From the NCBI GenBank assembly GCA_028279475.1, contig JANQNR010000019.1, positions 30,239 to 94,238 on the forward strand: a stretch of 64,000 bases of DNA. Direction: 5' to 3'. Below are positions 43,547 to 54,530 of the stretch, in pieces (the first letter of the stretch is position 1; each line of letters begins with the position of its first letter). A program made the position numbers and the translations under genes. The notes beneath the pieces are model-generated. The model was not told where the DNA came from and did no database searches. It was given only the letters and a program-made list of their open reading frames with translations. Source of the DNA: Rickettsiales bacterium. Its GTDB lineage: Bacteria > Pseudomonadota > Alphaproteobacteria > Rickettsiales > UBA998.

Positions 43547-44779
43547 ATGGAAAATTTCGCCTTATATCAAATGTATGAATGGCATCGCGCTGCCGTTGCG
43601 CCGGTGCAGGCTTTTGCCAATTGGAGCATGCAAGCACTTAATCACCCCTTTAGCCCCGCATCCTATACCGGGTTAGGGCGTCAATCTGCCGCTGGATTTG
43701 AGCTGCTGGAACGCATAACACGCAATTATACGAAGCCGCGTTTCGGGATTCATGAAGTAGAAATTGACGGCAAAGCGGTGGCGGTAGAAAACCATATCGT
43801 GATGAACGAAACGTTCTGTCATTTGCGCCATTTTAAGCGTATTGGCGTGCGTCGGAAAGACCCAAAAATACTGGTTGTCGCGCCCATGTCCGGACACCAT
43901 GCGACGCTGTTGCGGGGAACGGTGAAGGCGCTGATTCCTCATGGAGACGTATATATTACCGACTGGGTCGATGCGCGTGAAGTATCGGTGCTGGAAGGGA
44001 CATTTGACCTGGATGACTATATCGCCATGGTGCGTGACTGCATTCGCTTCCTTGGGAAGGATGTGCATGTGATTGCCGTGTGCCAACCGGCCGTACCGGT
44101 GCTGGCGGCGGTGTCGGTCATGAGCGATGATGATGACCCGTATGTACCGGCCAGTATGACGTTGATGGGTGGGCCGATCGATACACGCGTCGGGGTGACC
44201 AAGGTCAATGAGTTGGCGCATCAGCGCTCGTTGGACTGGTTTCACCGTAATGTAATCACACGCGTCCCGGCTAACTATCCTGGGTTTATGCGAAAAGTTT
44301 ATCCTGGGTTTTTGCAATTAAGTGGATTCATGACCATGAATCTGGATCGGCATATCGGCGAGCACGTCAAATTGTTCCAGCACCTGGTAGATGGTGATGG
44401 AGATAGTGCGGCGGCGCACCGCAAATTTTACGACGAATATTTGTCGGTGGCTGATATTACATCAGAATTCTATTTGATGACCATCGACAAAGTGTTCCAG
44501 CGGCATCTGCTGCCGAAGGGGATGCTGGATTATCGTGGTCGTTTGGTGCGGCCGGAGGCGATTAAGAAGACGGCATTGCTTTGCGTAGAGGGTGAGCGTG
44601 ACGATATTTCTGGTGTGGGACAGACCAAAGCAGCGATCGATTTATGTCGGAATATTCCTGCAAGTAAGAAACGCTATCATCTCCAAAAAGCTACCGGGCA
44701 TTACGGGATTTTCAATGGGCGTAAATACCGGGAGCAAATAGTGCCGGTGATATTAGATCACATCAAGCATGCCCGCTAA
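43547..44779 (+). CDS. phaZ: Intracellular polyhydroxyalkanoate depolymerase
   Basis: Degrades stored PHB granules. Alpha/beta-hydrolase of the PhaZ1 type with a catalytic cysteine (Cys179 in VIAVCQPAVP) in place of serine, flanked by VAPMSGHHATLLRGTV and ITDWVDAREV. The catalytic Asp and His are in GERDDISG and ATGHYGIF. 410 residues matches the family. Indicates that the organism makes PHA. The downstream patatin gene overlaps its end by 11 bp. Confidence 0.95.
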   Translation: MENFALYQMYEWHRAAVAPVQAFANWSMQALNHPFSPASYTGLGRQSAAGFELLERITRNYTKPRFGIHEVEIDGKAVAVENHIVMNETFCHLRHFKRIGVRRKDPKILVVAPMSGHHATLLRGTVKALIPHGDVYITDWVDAREVSVLEGTFDLDDYIAMVRDCIRFLGKDVHVIAVCQPAVPVLAAVSVMSDDDDPYVPASMTLMGGPIDTRVGVTKVNELAHQRSLDWFHRNVITRVPANYPGFMRKVYPGFLQLSGFMTMNLDRHIGEHVKLFQHLVDGDGDSAAAHRKFYDEYLSVADITSEFYLMTIDKVFQRHLLPKGMLDYRGRLVRPEAIKKTALLCVEGERDDISGVGQTKAAIDLCRNIPASKKRYHLQKATGHYGIFNGRKYREQIVPVILDHIKHAR

Positions 44780-45821
44780 ACGCTCTAAGAAGAAAATCAA
44801 TTTAGCTATTCAGGGCGGCGGGGCACATGGTGCCTTTGCCTGGGGAGTGCTGGATGCCTTGTTAGAAGATGGACGCCTGAGTATTGATGGGTTGTCAGCT
44901 ACCAGTGCCGGGGCGATGAATGCCTCAGTCTATGCCTATGGCATGATGACTGGAGGGGTTGATGGTGCACGGGAAGCGCTGGAGTCGTTCTGGCGTGATG
45001 TGTCGCGTACGGGAAAGTCATTGGCAGGGGTACCGGATTCCGCAATGGATATGGTGTTGTTCGGCGGACATCCGCTGGATAACCCGCTCGGCTATTTTGC
45101 ATTCGAATCGTTTACGCGCCTGTTTTCTCCGTATCAATTCAACCCGCTTAACCTCAATCCACTGAAGGATATTCTGCTCAAGCATGTGGATTTTGATGTA
45201 TTGGTAACATGCGAATGCGTCCAGTTATTTGTCTGTGCCACCAATGTCAAAACCAACCGCATCAAGGTGTTCCAGAACAAAGAAATCAGCGCTGATGCGG
45301 TGATGGCTTCTGCTTGCTTGCCAATGCTATTTCAAGCGGTGGAAGTCGGCGGCGAGTATTATTGGGATGGTGGATATATGGGGAACCCGGCGCTTTATCC
45401 ATTGTTCTACCACACGGAAACGGATGATATGGTCGTGGTGCATATCAACCCCATTGAGCGTGAAGAGCTGCCAACGACGCCACACGAGATTGTCAATCGT
45501 GTCAATGAGGTGAGTTTCAATTCGTCATTGTTACGCGAATTCCGGGCAATTGCCTTTATTCAACGCATGCTGGAGGAAGGGTGGATCAAAGACGAGTTCC
45601 GCCATCACATCACCCATGAAACCTTCTACATGCATGCTATTCGTGCCGATGGCATCATGAATGACTACAGCGTGGCGAGCAAATTTAGTCCGAACTGGGA
45701 ATTTTTATGTGACTTGCGGGATAAGGGACGAGAGGCGGCGGAAGAGTGGCTTTCAAAAAATTATCGTCATATTGGTAAGAAATCGACGATGGATATACGT
45801 GGAAGCTTTTTGAAGTCGTGA
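44769..45821 (+). CDS. Patatin-like phospholipase
   Basis: 350 residues. The oxyanion hole is IQGGGAHGAFAWGVL near residues 14-28. The nucleophile Ser46 sits in LSATSAGAMNASVY (consensus G-x-S-x-G, first Gly here Ala). The catalytic Asp is in YYWDGGYMGNP near residue 200. Serine-Asp dyad acyl hydrolase, probably acting on membrane lipids or on PHA granule surface, since it is coupled to phaZ. No signal peptide. Confidence 0.92.
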   Translation: MPAKRSKKKINLAIQGGGAHGAFAWGVLDALLEDGRLSIDGLSATSAGAMNASVYAYGMMTGGVDGAREALESFWRDVSRTGKSLAGVPDSAMDMVLFGGHPLDNPLGYFAFESFTRLFSPYQFNPLNLNPLKDILLKHVDFDVLVTCECVQLFVCATNVKTNRIKVFQNKEISADAVMASACLPMLFQAVEVGGEYYWDGGYMGNPALYPLFYHTETDDMVVVHINPIEREELPTTPHEIVNRVNEVSFNSSLLREFRAIAFIQRMLEEGWIKDEFRHHITHETFYMHAIRADGIMNDYSVASKFSPNWEFLCDLRDKGREAAEEWLSKNYRHIGKKSTMDIRGSFLKS

Positions 45822-45822
45822 A

Positions 45823-45957
45823 TTATTCAGCTTCTGCCGTGGTATAGGGGTCGTAATAATACATGGTGTCCCATGCGGCCAGCTTTGTATAGCGTGGCGT
45901 GGTGCTGCACGCAGCAACCAGTAAACAACAACCAAGAATGGCTAACATTCGATACAT
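45823..45957 (-). CDS. Very short lipoprotein, 44 aa
   Basis: The ATG at 45955-45957 has AAGGAG eight bases upstream. The peptide MYRMLAILGCCLLVAACSTT is a classical signal peptide with lipobox L-V-A-A-C, so Cys17 would be lipidated. The mature part is about 28 residues with several Tyr and Thr (YYYDPYTTAEAE). Similar entericidin-like or small outer-membrane lipoproteins exist, but I cannot assign it to one. The next 240 bp toward 46197 holds no gene. Confidence 0.7.
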   Translation of the reverse strand: MYRMLAILGCCLLVAACSTTPRYTKLAAWDTMYYYDPYTTAEAE

Positions 45958-46197
45958 CAGATCAACTCCTTGCGATGTGGGAAATCCTCGTGTCTCCCAC
46001 GCTTACATGATGCGGAAACCATGCGCCTAGTGCAATGGAAACCATGCAAAAAACGCATAATCTTCATCGAACTGTAACATTCCCATAGGCAGAGCATAAA
46101 TGGCGGAAAAGCTGGCCGGAAGAGAGAAAAAATTCTCAATGAAAAACTGAAAAATTGTCATGAAACTGACTCGGAATTATGTTAGTGTCACCTTATT

Positions 46198-46698
46198 ATG
46201 ACAGCCGATGCAGGACTCCCCCAAGGCCCCAATATGGCCGTTCTAGCCTCCATGCAGCAGGCGGCGGGTGCTGATCCGACGCAACGACTAGTTGCTGCAT
46301 TACCTCCACTGGGATACACGGTCAATCTAAGTGGCGGACAGGGTGTTATGAATATGCGGGTTCCCCTGCTCAATCTGTTTGGAAGCGCCATGCAGGTAGG
46401 GGGGTGTGTAGGACCGTTTTCCTTTATCGGGAATGCGCTGAAAGCCTGCTTCGTGGATATGCAAACGATGGCTAGTTGGAACACGGAAGGGGTCGAAGGC
46501 GCGGCAATGGCACTGCTGGAGGCGATGCCGGGCGAAGCCGCGCAGATAGACGCGCCCAACATTGAAGGCCAGCCAGTAGAAGCCGCAGCAGCATCTACCG
46601 GCTTGTTTGATGTGGAAGGGGGAGCATCGATCTCCCCGGCAAAAATCATGCAGCATGAGCGTGCCGTGGCGGCATCGGCGGGTATCGACTTAGCATAA
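46198..46698 (+). CDS. Hypothetical protein, 166 aa, alanine-rich
   Basis: Not recognised. No signal peptide and no membrane helix of full length, but moderately hydrophobic stretches (PLLNLFGSAMQVGGCVGPFS). The second half is Ala/Glu-rich (GAAMALLEAMPGEAAQIDAP). Composition resembles the protein encoded at 2330-3082. No clear ribosome-binding site precedes the ATG. Confidence 0.55.
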   Translation: MTADAGLPQGPNMAVLASMQQAAGADPTQRLVAALPPLGYTVNLSGGQGVMNMRVPLLNLFGSAMQVGGCVGPFSFIGNALKACFVDMQTMASWNTEGVEGAAMALLEAMPGEAAQIDAPNIEGQPVEAAAASTGLFDVEGGASISPAKIMQHERAVAASAGIDLA

Positions 46699-46766
46699 AA
46701 TGCTTGACCTGTTGGGTGTCCAGCCCTATAAACTTCATCCTAACTAATATCAGACAAGGTTTCGTC

Positions 46767-47054
46767 ATGTCCAAACGTTGCGCACTTACCGGTAAAACGA
46801 TTCAGTTCGGCAATAATGTCTCGCATTCCCAGCGTAAGACTCGCCGCCGTTTTAACCCGAACATGCAACGCGTATCGCTGCTGAGCGAGGCACTTGGGCA
46901 GAAAATTCGTCTCGATATACCGGTTTCGACCCTGCGCAGCATTGAGCATAATGGCGGGTTGGATGCGTATTTGCTAGGTACGTCCAACTTGAAGCTGACT
47001 CCAGAAGCGGTGGCGATTAAAAACAAGATCAAAAAAGCACAGGCCGCTGCCTAA
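46767..47054 (+). CDS. rpmB: 50S ribosomal protein L28
   Basis: Ribosomal protein of the large subunit. MSKRCALTGKTIQFGNNVSH is the family N-terminus and RRRFNPNMQRVSL follows. 95 residues is the alphaproteobacterial length. AAGG is seven bases before the ATG. The stop codon abuts the addA stop on the other strand with no spacer. Confidence 0.97.
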   Translation: MSKRCALTGKTIQFGNNVSHSQRKTRRRFNPNMQRVSLLSEALGQKIRLDIPVSTLRSIEHNGGLDAYLLGTSNLKLTPEAVAIKNKIKKAQAAA

Positions 47055-50000
47055 TTATAGCGCCATTATCGCGGCGTCATTTCCGACATAGAGTAAAATA
47101 CAGGTGACGGGTAGCGCCGGGTAAAGCTGCACGACCAGCTGCTGGTACGCATCCATCTGCATGCGGTACTGTTCGGGCGCGTCCTCAGATGAGGCAGGTG
47201 GTGCACCGGTTTTAATGTCCAGTATGGTAACGGCGGATTCGGTGATGATGAGACGGTCAATCTGGCCGCTGATGAGTGTGCCGTCGGCCAGTGTGCCGCA
47301 TATGGGCGCTTCGGCTAGTGCAGGCAGTTCCAGCAAAGCAATAATGTCTGGGTGCTGATTCAGTCGTTGTAAGTCCTGGACGATAGAATCCTGTGCTTCC
47401 ACGGGTATGTCAGGACATAGATGTCGTATAAAGCCAGGCAGCCGTCTGAGGAACTCCTCATATGCCATGCCGCACTGCCATTCCAGACAGCGATGCATCA
47501 ATGTGCCACGCTCTGCTGCCGTCAGCGGTGAAACGGTTTCGATGCTGGTAGTGGGTTGCGTTATTGCGGGTGTGGGAGGTGCCAGCGTTGAAGGCGCCTG
47601 GAATGGTGCTTGAATCGGTGCCTGTGTGACAGGGATCAGCAGATGCGCCGGTAATGGTTCGGGTGGTTCATGTGTGGCAGGAGATATCTCTGTCGGTTGC
47701 TGTTCATCATGACGGCGATAGGCTAGCGTGTCATTTTCCAATGGTTCGACATTCAGACGCTGCATGGCCTGCTGCAAATGCCAGTACCAACAGCCTTCCT
47801 GCACACTTGAACCGCCTTTCTCAGGTGTGCCGAAGACATGCAATTCATCACAAGCGCGGGTCATGGCGACATAGAGCAGGCGTAGCGATTCCTGGTAGAG
47901 TTCTTGCTTGCGCTTATCATAAGCGTTTCGGAAAACGCCACTGAGTGAGTCCTTCTTGCCATCTTTAAACAGCATGAGTGGTGTCTCACGGTGTGTGGCA
48001 GGTAACAAAATTTCCCGGCGCATATCATCGGGAGTGCCACACGTATCCGGTAGGATGACAATCGGCGCTTCCAGCCCTTTTGCGCCATGGATGGTCATGA
48101 TGCGTACTTCCTCGCCTGCCTGTTCCATATCCTGTTTGATGTCGCTGTTATTTTGTTGCATCCAGGTGAGGAATCCCAGCAAGCTGACGGCATGATGTGA
48201 GGCCTCATACGTTTCGCAGGCATGGAGGAAATGATAGAGGATATCGCGCACACTTTCTCCCATGCGCGCTGCGAAACGGTGGATGCCGTGATGTGCAAAG
48301 CATAGTCGTGTGTAGAGGTTCCGGGGTGTTGCCTGTGCTGCTACGGATTGCAGGCGGCGAAATTCATCGATGATGGAGGCGTGATTCGGGTGATGCTGCA
48401 AGCGTTGCCAGACCGTCTCGCCGTCATCCCGGTTAGCGCATAACTCGGTCAGTTGGTCATAGGTGAGGTTAAACAGAGGAGAGGTGAGCGTTGCGGCCAG
48501 CGCTGCATCGTCAGTCGGGTCGATCAGACACGCGCCCAGTGCCAGCAAGTCCTTCACGGCAATATGTTGATTGAGCCGCACACGATCCTGCCCAGCAGTT
48601 GGGATGTTGCGCTGTGAGAGCGCCTGATTCAACAGGGGAGGCAGCACGCTGCGGGTGCGTACCAGGATGAGAATATCACCGGCCTTAACGGGCTTTCCAG
48701 TGGCTGGATGCCGGTAATCAGGATGGAGCATTGCTACGATATGATCGGCGACCTGCGCGGCCAGCTGTTTCCGTCCCGTATCTTCCTGCACCAGTTCATC
48801 GACACGTTGCCAGGGCTGGCGTTTGGGTGGGCGCTCTGTGATGATGAGCGGATGCAGCGTCACCCCACCCGGCGTATGACGGCGATGGGCATGGTGCCGA
48901 ATGTCCTCATTATGACTGCTTACCGCTTGCCGTACCTCCTCATCGGCGCAGAACGCATCGACGACATCCAGCACGGCGTCGGAGGAACGAAACGAGGTCT
49001 GCATCGGCACATGTCGGAATGGATGGCCGGCTGACTCGGCCAGTGCTGCATAATAGCGGCGCTGTGCATCAAAGGCCTTCGGTGCCGCACCCTGAAAGCT
49101 ATAGATCGACTGCTTATCATCGCCGACGACGAACAGGCGGCGCCGATCGCCCTGTGCTCCCATCCCGGCAAAGAACTCTTCGCTCAGGCGCTCCGTAATC
49201 CTCCATTGCTGCAACGAGGTGTCCTGCGCTTCGTCAATCAACAGATGATCGATCTGCCCGTCGAGCTTATAGAGTACCCATGGGGCAGTGGCCGGGTCTT
49301 CCAGCAACGCCAGTGTATGAGCAATTAGATCATCATAATCCATCAGGTTGGACTGCGTTTTGAGGGTGGCATACTGCCGGAAGAAGGCCTCGGCGATGAC
49401 CATGGTCGCATGGCTGAGGCGAGTGGATCGTAGCGTATGCCAATGGCGCACATAGGTTTCGCATTTGGTCATGAGGTGTTGAATCTCATCGCATACATGC
49501 TCGCCACCAGCCTTACGAATGGCGTTGGTTGGAAATTTACCTCGCACAGTAAAATTAGTGGTCAGTAGTCCAATCGCCAATTGATGGAAACGGTCATGCG
49601 AATAAGGATGCTTCAGGCATTCGACCAGCGGCATGATATATTTCTTGTCGTTGGGACTACCATGTTCCAGCATGAAACTGGCGCAAGCATGTAGCGTTGC
49701 GCGGTAGGCCTCATCATGCAGGCCAAGCGCATGTGCCAGCGATTCCTCCGTTTCATCCTGGGAACATCCGGCTGCTTGATACAGAGTACTGACTGCCTGT
49801 TCCAATGTAGCCTGATTTCGGATAATCGGGTGATACTCCCAGTGCTTGGTACGAATCTCGCGGATGATTTCCTCGAACCGGTATTCACTCAACCAGTCGC
49901 TGAGTGTATGGATGGCCTCGGCGAGAGGAGTGCCCGGTTGCCGGTGCGCCTCACGCATCACAGCTCGGCGCGCCTGCGCAACCAGTTCAAACATCTGCGC

Positions 50001-50444
50001 GTCTTCCATGACGGTGGCCTGCATGGAGATGCCGGCTTCTTGTGGGAATTGGGCCAGTACCTGCTGGCAAAAGGCATGGATGGTAAGAATGCGCAAGCCC
50101 GGTGCAGCATCGACCAACCCATAAAACAGCCCGCGTGCCATGGTGATGTGTTCTGTGGAAGGGGCGGTACCGGAGAGGGCTTCCAGTTCGGTGGTGAGTG
50201 CGGCATCGTCCATCACCGCCCATTCACGGGTCTTGCGTGAGACGCGAAGCAGCATTTCCGAGGCACCGGCCTTGGTGTAGGTCAGGCAGAGAATATGGGA
50301 GGGGGAGACGCCTTCCAGCAGCAGGCGCAGCACACGATCGACCAGCACTTTGGTCTTGCCGGAACCGGCATTCGCCGCCACCCAGACCGACACTGCCGGG
50401 TCGGAGGCCTGTTGTTGGAGGGTTGTGGGATTAGGCAGAACCAT
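47055..50444 (-). CDS. addA: AddA helicase-nuclease of double-strand break repair
   Basis: 1129 residues from the ATG at 50442-50444. UvrD-type superfamily 1 helicase: Walker A AANAGSGKTKVLVDRVL (residues 24-40), LTYTKAGASEML (Ia), DLLIDEAQDTSLQQWRI-type motif II, VGDDKQSIYSFQGAAPKAF (III), and MTIHGAKGLEAPIVILPDT (V). The C-terminal nuclease has LISGQIDRLI and ILDIKTGAP with QMDAYQQLV. Works with AddB to resect DNA ends. No addB is in the window, although it is usually adjacent in alphaproteobacteria. Confidence 0.93.
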   Translation of the reverse strand: MVLPNPTTLQQQASDPAVSVWVAANAGSGKTKVLVDRVLRLLLEGVSPSHILCLTYTKAGASEMLLRVSRKTREWAVMDDAALTTELEALSGTAPSTEHITMARGLFYGLVDAAPGLRILTIHAFCQQVLAQFPQEAGISMQATVMEDAQMFELVAQARRAVMREAHRQPGTPLAEAIHTLSDWLSEYRFEEIIREIRTKHWEYHPIIRNQATLEQAVSTLYQAAGCSQDETEESLAHALGLHDEAYRATLHACASFMLEHGSPNDKKYIMPLVECLKHPYSHDRFHQLAIGLLTTNFTVRGKFPTNAIRKAGGEHVCDEIQHLMTKCETYVRHWHTLRSTRLSHATMVIAEAFFRQYATLKTQSNLMDYDDLIAHTLALLEDPATAPWVLYKLDGQIDHLLIDEAQDTSLQQWRITERLSEEFFAGMGAQGDRRRLFVVGDDKQSIYSFQGAAPKAFDAQRRYYAALAESAGHPFRHVPMQTSFRSSDAVLDVVDAFCADEEVRQAVSSHNEDIRHHAHRRHTPGGVTLHPLIITERPPKRQPWQRVDELVQEDTGRKQLAAQVADHIVAMLHPDYRHPATGKPVKAGDILILVRTRSVLPPLLNQALSQRNIPTAGQDRVRLNQHIAVKDLLALGACLIDPTDDAALAATLTSPLFNLTYDQLTELCANRDDGETVWQRLQHHPNHASIIDEFRRLQSVAAQATPRNLYTRLCFAHHGIHRFAARMGESVRDILYHFLHACETYEASHHAVSLLGFLTWMQQNNSDIKQDMEQAGEEVRIMTIHGAKGLEAPIVILPDTCGTPDDMRREILLPATHRETPLMLFKDGKKDSLSGVFRNAYDKRKQELYQESLRLLYVAMTRACDELHVFGTPEKGGSSVQEGCWYWHLQQAMQRLNVEPLENDTLAYRRHDEQQPTEISPATHEPPEPLPAHLLIPVTQAPIQAPFQAPSTLAPPTPAITQPTTSIETVSPLTAAERGTLMHRCLEWQCGMAYEEFLRRLPGFIRHLCPDIPVEAQDSIVQDLQRLNQHPDIIALLELPALAEAPICGTLADGTLISGQIDRLIITESAVTILDIKTGAPPASSEDAPEQYRMQMDAYQQLVVQLYPALPVTCILLYVGNDAAIMAL

Positions 50445-50464
50445 CGATGCAGCATAGCCCGGAC

Positions 50465-50511
50465 AAAAAAAAATCCCCAATTAAATTTCCGAGGGGAAAA
50501 ATAATGGGGAA
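50465..50511 (-). terminator. Intrinsic terminator upstream of addA
   Basis: On the minus strand CCCCATTA and TAATTGGGG form a stem, followed by ATTTTTTTTT. It should end the transcript of the small gene at 50545-50724 before addA begins. Confidence 0.75.
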
Positions 50512-50544
50512 ATAAAGAGAAGTCACAAATGCATGTGATCAAGC

Positions 50545-50724
50545 TTATGTCTTAGTTACGTCACTGGTTAACACTTTGAAAGCAGACTTAGCAGGTGCAC
50601 TAGGTAATTTAACCCTCAGCACTTCTTCATTTACTACCTCTACAACTACCACTTGTGCGCCTGTAAACGGATCACCTAATTTTTCAGTGGTGATTGTAAG
50701 GGTGTCATCTACTACAAAAGTCAT
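50545..50724 (-). CDS. Small hypothetical protein, 59 aa
   Basis: Not recognised. The ATG at 50722-50724 has AGGAG eight bases upstream. The product is beta-rich with alternating Val/Thr (FVVDDTLTITTEKLG, AQVVVVEVVNEEVLRVKL), like a small barrel or hairpin protein. A terminator follows, so it is a separate unit. Confidence 0.6.
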   Translation of the reverse strand: MTFVVDDTLTITTEKLGDPFTGAQVVVVEVVNEEVLRVKLPSAPAKSAFKVLTSDVTKT

Positions 50725-50855
50725 GATTTTGACTCCTAAAAAAAAACAAATTCGTAGTACAAAGCTGTAACATACAAATATGCAAATTTTGGTAGCAGAA
50801 ATATATCCCCAATGCAAAGTAAATGTGTTGGAGGCCTGTTATCCACTTGCGCTAA

Positions 50856-52217
<1,362 letters not shown>

Positions 52218-52443
52218 ATAGTATTGTCAAATTCGCTGTATTGAGACGAAAATGAGAGTTTTCGAGAACCCACCTACGGCTGCAAGCAGGCTTCGGCGGG
52301 CAGGCCTTAAAGCGGCATGTCCTCCGTAGCCCGAAGGGGGAAAGTGGAGAAAAATCACATTTGTAGTCCACTACAGTAGAGTTTGATGATACTATTAAAT
52401 CAATTGCTTGCAGCCCGTTTCATTTTATAGCACTATCAAAGCC

Positions 52444-52740
52444 ATGAGAGTTTCCATGGTTATCAGTCAGGTGTTTCATGCTTCCTGGAAGGGGCTGTTA
52501 TTTCTGTATTTTGCCATCCATATGCTCCATAGCGATCAGGGACTGGTTGCTCGTTTTATTGAACAGCATAAACAGGAGCGTCTGTTGGAAGATATAGAGA
52601 TTATTCGTGCTGAGCGCCTGAAGTTGGAACGTGATATTGCATTAATTAAAGGAGAGCAGGTCGACGCGGATTTGCTGGATGAGCTGGCGCGCCGCCAATT
52701 GCCTCTGGCCGGTGAACGTGACGTGATGGTGTTGCGTTAA
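52444..52740 (+). CDS. ftsB: FtsB/DivIC-type septum formation initiator
   Basis: Bitopic division protein. One membrane helix near residues 13-29 (FHASWKGLLFLYFAIHML), then a coiled coil (LLEDIEIIRAERLKLERDIA) and the family end AEELARRQLPLAGE-like ELARRQLPLAGERDVMVLR. 98 residues from ATG 52444; a second ATG at 52456 is possible. Position after eno supports FtsB. Confidence 0.88.
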   Translation: MRVSMVISQVFHASWKGLLFLYFAIHMLHSDQGLVARFIEQHKQERLLEDIEIIRAERLKLERDIALIKGEQVDADLLDELARRQLPLAGERDVMVLR

Positions 52741-52838
52741 ATACTCAACGACAGCGTTCACGGCGATGGAGATTCTCTACCTGTCCTGCTGTTACTTGCA
52801 TTCGAGAAAGTTCTTTATAAGGAATGGAAGAAAGCCTC

Positions 52839-54530
52839 ATGGACATTGTTACTGATTGGATTCACGCTTCTCCCTTTTATGAGCTGACGGCACTTGTGGC
52901 GTTGGCCGCAGTGATTGGGTTTATCGGCTTACTTCTGCGCCAGCCAATGATTGTGAGCTTTATCGCGGTAGGTGTACTGGCCGGCCCTTCTGCATTAGGG
53001 ATCGTCCAGTCACACGAGCATATTCAATTACTGGCAGAATTAGGTATTGCCGTACTATTATTTCTTGTTGGTCTCAAACTTGATTTGAAACTTATCCGCA
53101 CGCTTGGCCCAGTTGCTCTGGCCACCGGATTGGGACAAGTCGCGTTCACATCAGTCGTCGGATTTTTGATCGGTCTTGCCCTGGGGCTTGATACCATCAC
53201 CTCGCTTTACGTTGCCGTAGCACTAACGTTTTCCAGCACCATCATCATTGTGAAACTGCTTTCTGATAAACGTGAAGTGGATTCGCTGCATGGCCGTATT
53301 GCTGTCGGGTTTTTGATTGTACAGGATTTGGTGGTCGTACTGGCGATGATGACACTATCGGCGTTTGGCGTCGGAGCCCAGGAGGGTGCCGAAGGGTCGG
53401 CGCTTACCCATATCGTTAGTGTGTTGACATATGGTTTGTTGATGCTGGGATTCGTGCTGCTATTCATTCGCTATCTGGCTACACCGCTCGTCGGTCGCAT
53501 GGCGCATTCACAGGAATTGCTGATTACCTTTGCCATAGGCTGGGCAGCGCTGCTGGCTGCGATTGGCAGTCACCTTGGTTTCAGTAAAGAGTTGGGGGGG
53601 CTGCTCGCAGGTATTTCGCTCGCCTCGACTCCTTTCCGTGAAGCAATTGTTGCACGGCTTTCTTCTTTACGCGACTTCCTGTTACTGTTTTTCTTCATTG
53701 CTCTTGGATCACAGTTAGACCTTGGCTTGCTTGGTGCGCAAATCGTTCCGGCGCTGCTCTTCTCGTTGTTTGTACTGGTTGGAAACCCTTTGATCGTCAT
53801 CGTGATTATGGGGCTCATGGGCTATCGTAAACGTACCGGGTTTCTCGCCGGACTGACCGTGGCACAGATCAGTGAATTCTCCCTGATTTTTATGGCAATG
53901 GGATCGACGCTGGGGCATGTTTCCAATGAATCATTGGGGCTGGTAACGTTAGTTGGGCTGATTACCATTTCACTCTCGGTCTATATGATTACCTATTCAC
54001 ATAGTTTGTATGCGAAGTTGGAACCGCTGCTGGATATGTTTGAGCGTAAAAATCCGTTTCGAGAGGAAAAGCTGGAGCATACGGACAATGCGAAAGGCGA
54101 TTATGATGTCATATTGTTCGGACTCGGACGTTATGGAAAGGCGATCGCTCACTATCTGGATCAGGAAGGGTTTCGTCTTTTAGCGATAGATTTTAATCCG
54201 GATGAAGTGCGGCGTTGGCGCGATCAGGGGCATGCGGTGATGTATGGTGACGCGTGCGATCCGGACTTTGTAGGTGGTTTGCCGCTCAGTGGGGTGAAGT
54301 GGGTTGTTTCTGCCATGCCACAGCATGATATCGGTATTACACATGAAGACCCGCGCTTCTCTCTGATAGAGGGTTTAAAACAGCAAGATTATCAAGGTGG
54401 CATTGCCGTCTCTACGCAACAACCGCACGATCAGGAGATATTGAAGGAGAAGGGTGCCAGTTTGATTTTGCTCCCATTCTATGATGCGGCAGGACAGGCC
54501 GTTGCCAGGATGAAAGAAAATCAGGACTAG
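52839..54530 (+). CDS. CPA2 cation:proton antiporter with TrkA-N domain
   Basis: About 11-12 transmembrane helices of the Kef/YbaL type (LLFLVGLKLDLKLIRTLGPV, SKELGGLLAGISLASTPF), then a cytosolic TrkA-N NAD-binding domain (DVILFGLGRYGKAIAHYL at about residue 425). 563 residues from ATG 52839, which has GGAAG upstream. An alternative start at 52824 has poorer spacing. Probably potassium or sodium efflux gated by redox state. It converges with the ATP12 gene with 4-bp overlap. Confidence 0.87.
   Translation: MDIVTDWIHASPFYELTALVALAAVIGFIGLLLRQPMIVSFIAVGVLAGPSALGIVQSHEHIQLLAELGIAVLLFLVGLKLDLKLIRTLGPVALATGLGQVAFTSVVGFLIGLALGLDTITSLYVAVALTFSSTIIIVKLLSDKREVDSLHGRIAVGFLIVQDLVVVLAMMTLSAFGVGAQEGAEGSALTHIVSVLTYGLLMLGFVLLFIRYLATPLVGRMAHSQELLITFAIGWAALLAAIGSHLGFSKELGGLLAGISLASTPFREAIVARLSSLRDFLLLFFFIALGSQLDLGLLGAQIVPALLFSLFVLVGNPLIVIVIMGLMGYRKRTGFLAGLTVAQISEFSLIFMAMGSTLGHVSNESLGLVTLVGLITISLSVYMITYSHSLYAKLEPLLDMFERKNPFREEKLEHTDNAKGDYDVILFGLGRYGKAIAHYLDQEGFRLLAIDFNPDEVRRWRDQGHAVMYGDACDPDFVGGLPLSGVKWVVSAMPQHDIGITHEDPRFSLIEGLKQQDYQGGIAVSTQQPHDQEILKEKGASLILLPFYDAAGQAVARMKENQD

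Noticed and set aside
52218..52443. Gene or RNA in the eno-ftsB gap
   Set aside because: Contains G/C-rich text with CTGCAAGCAGGCTTCGG but no coding pattern, terminator or known RNA fold that I can support.
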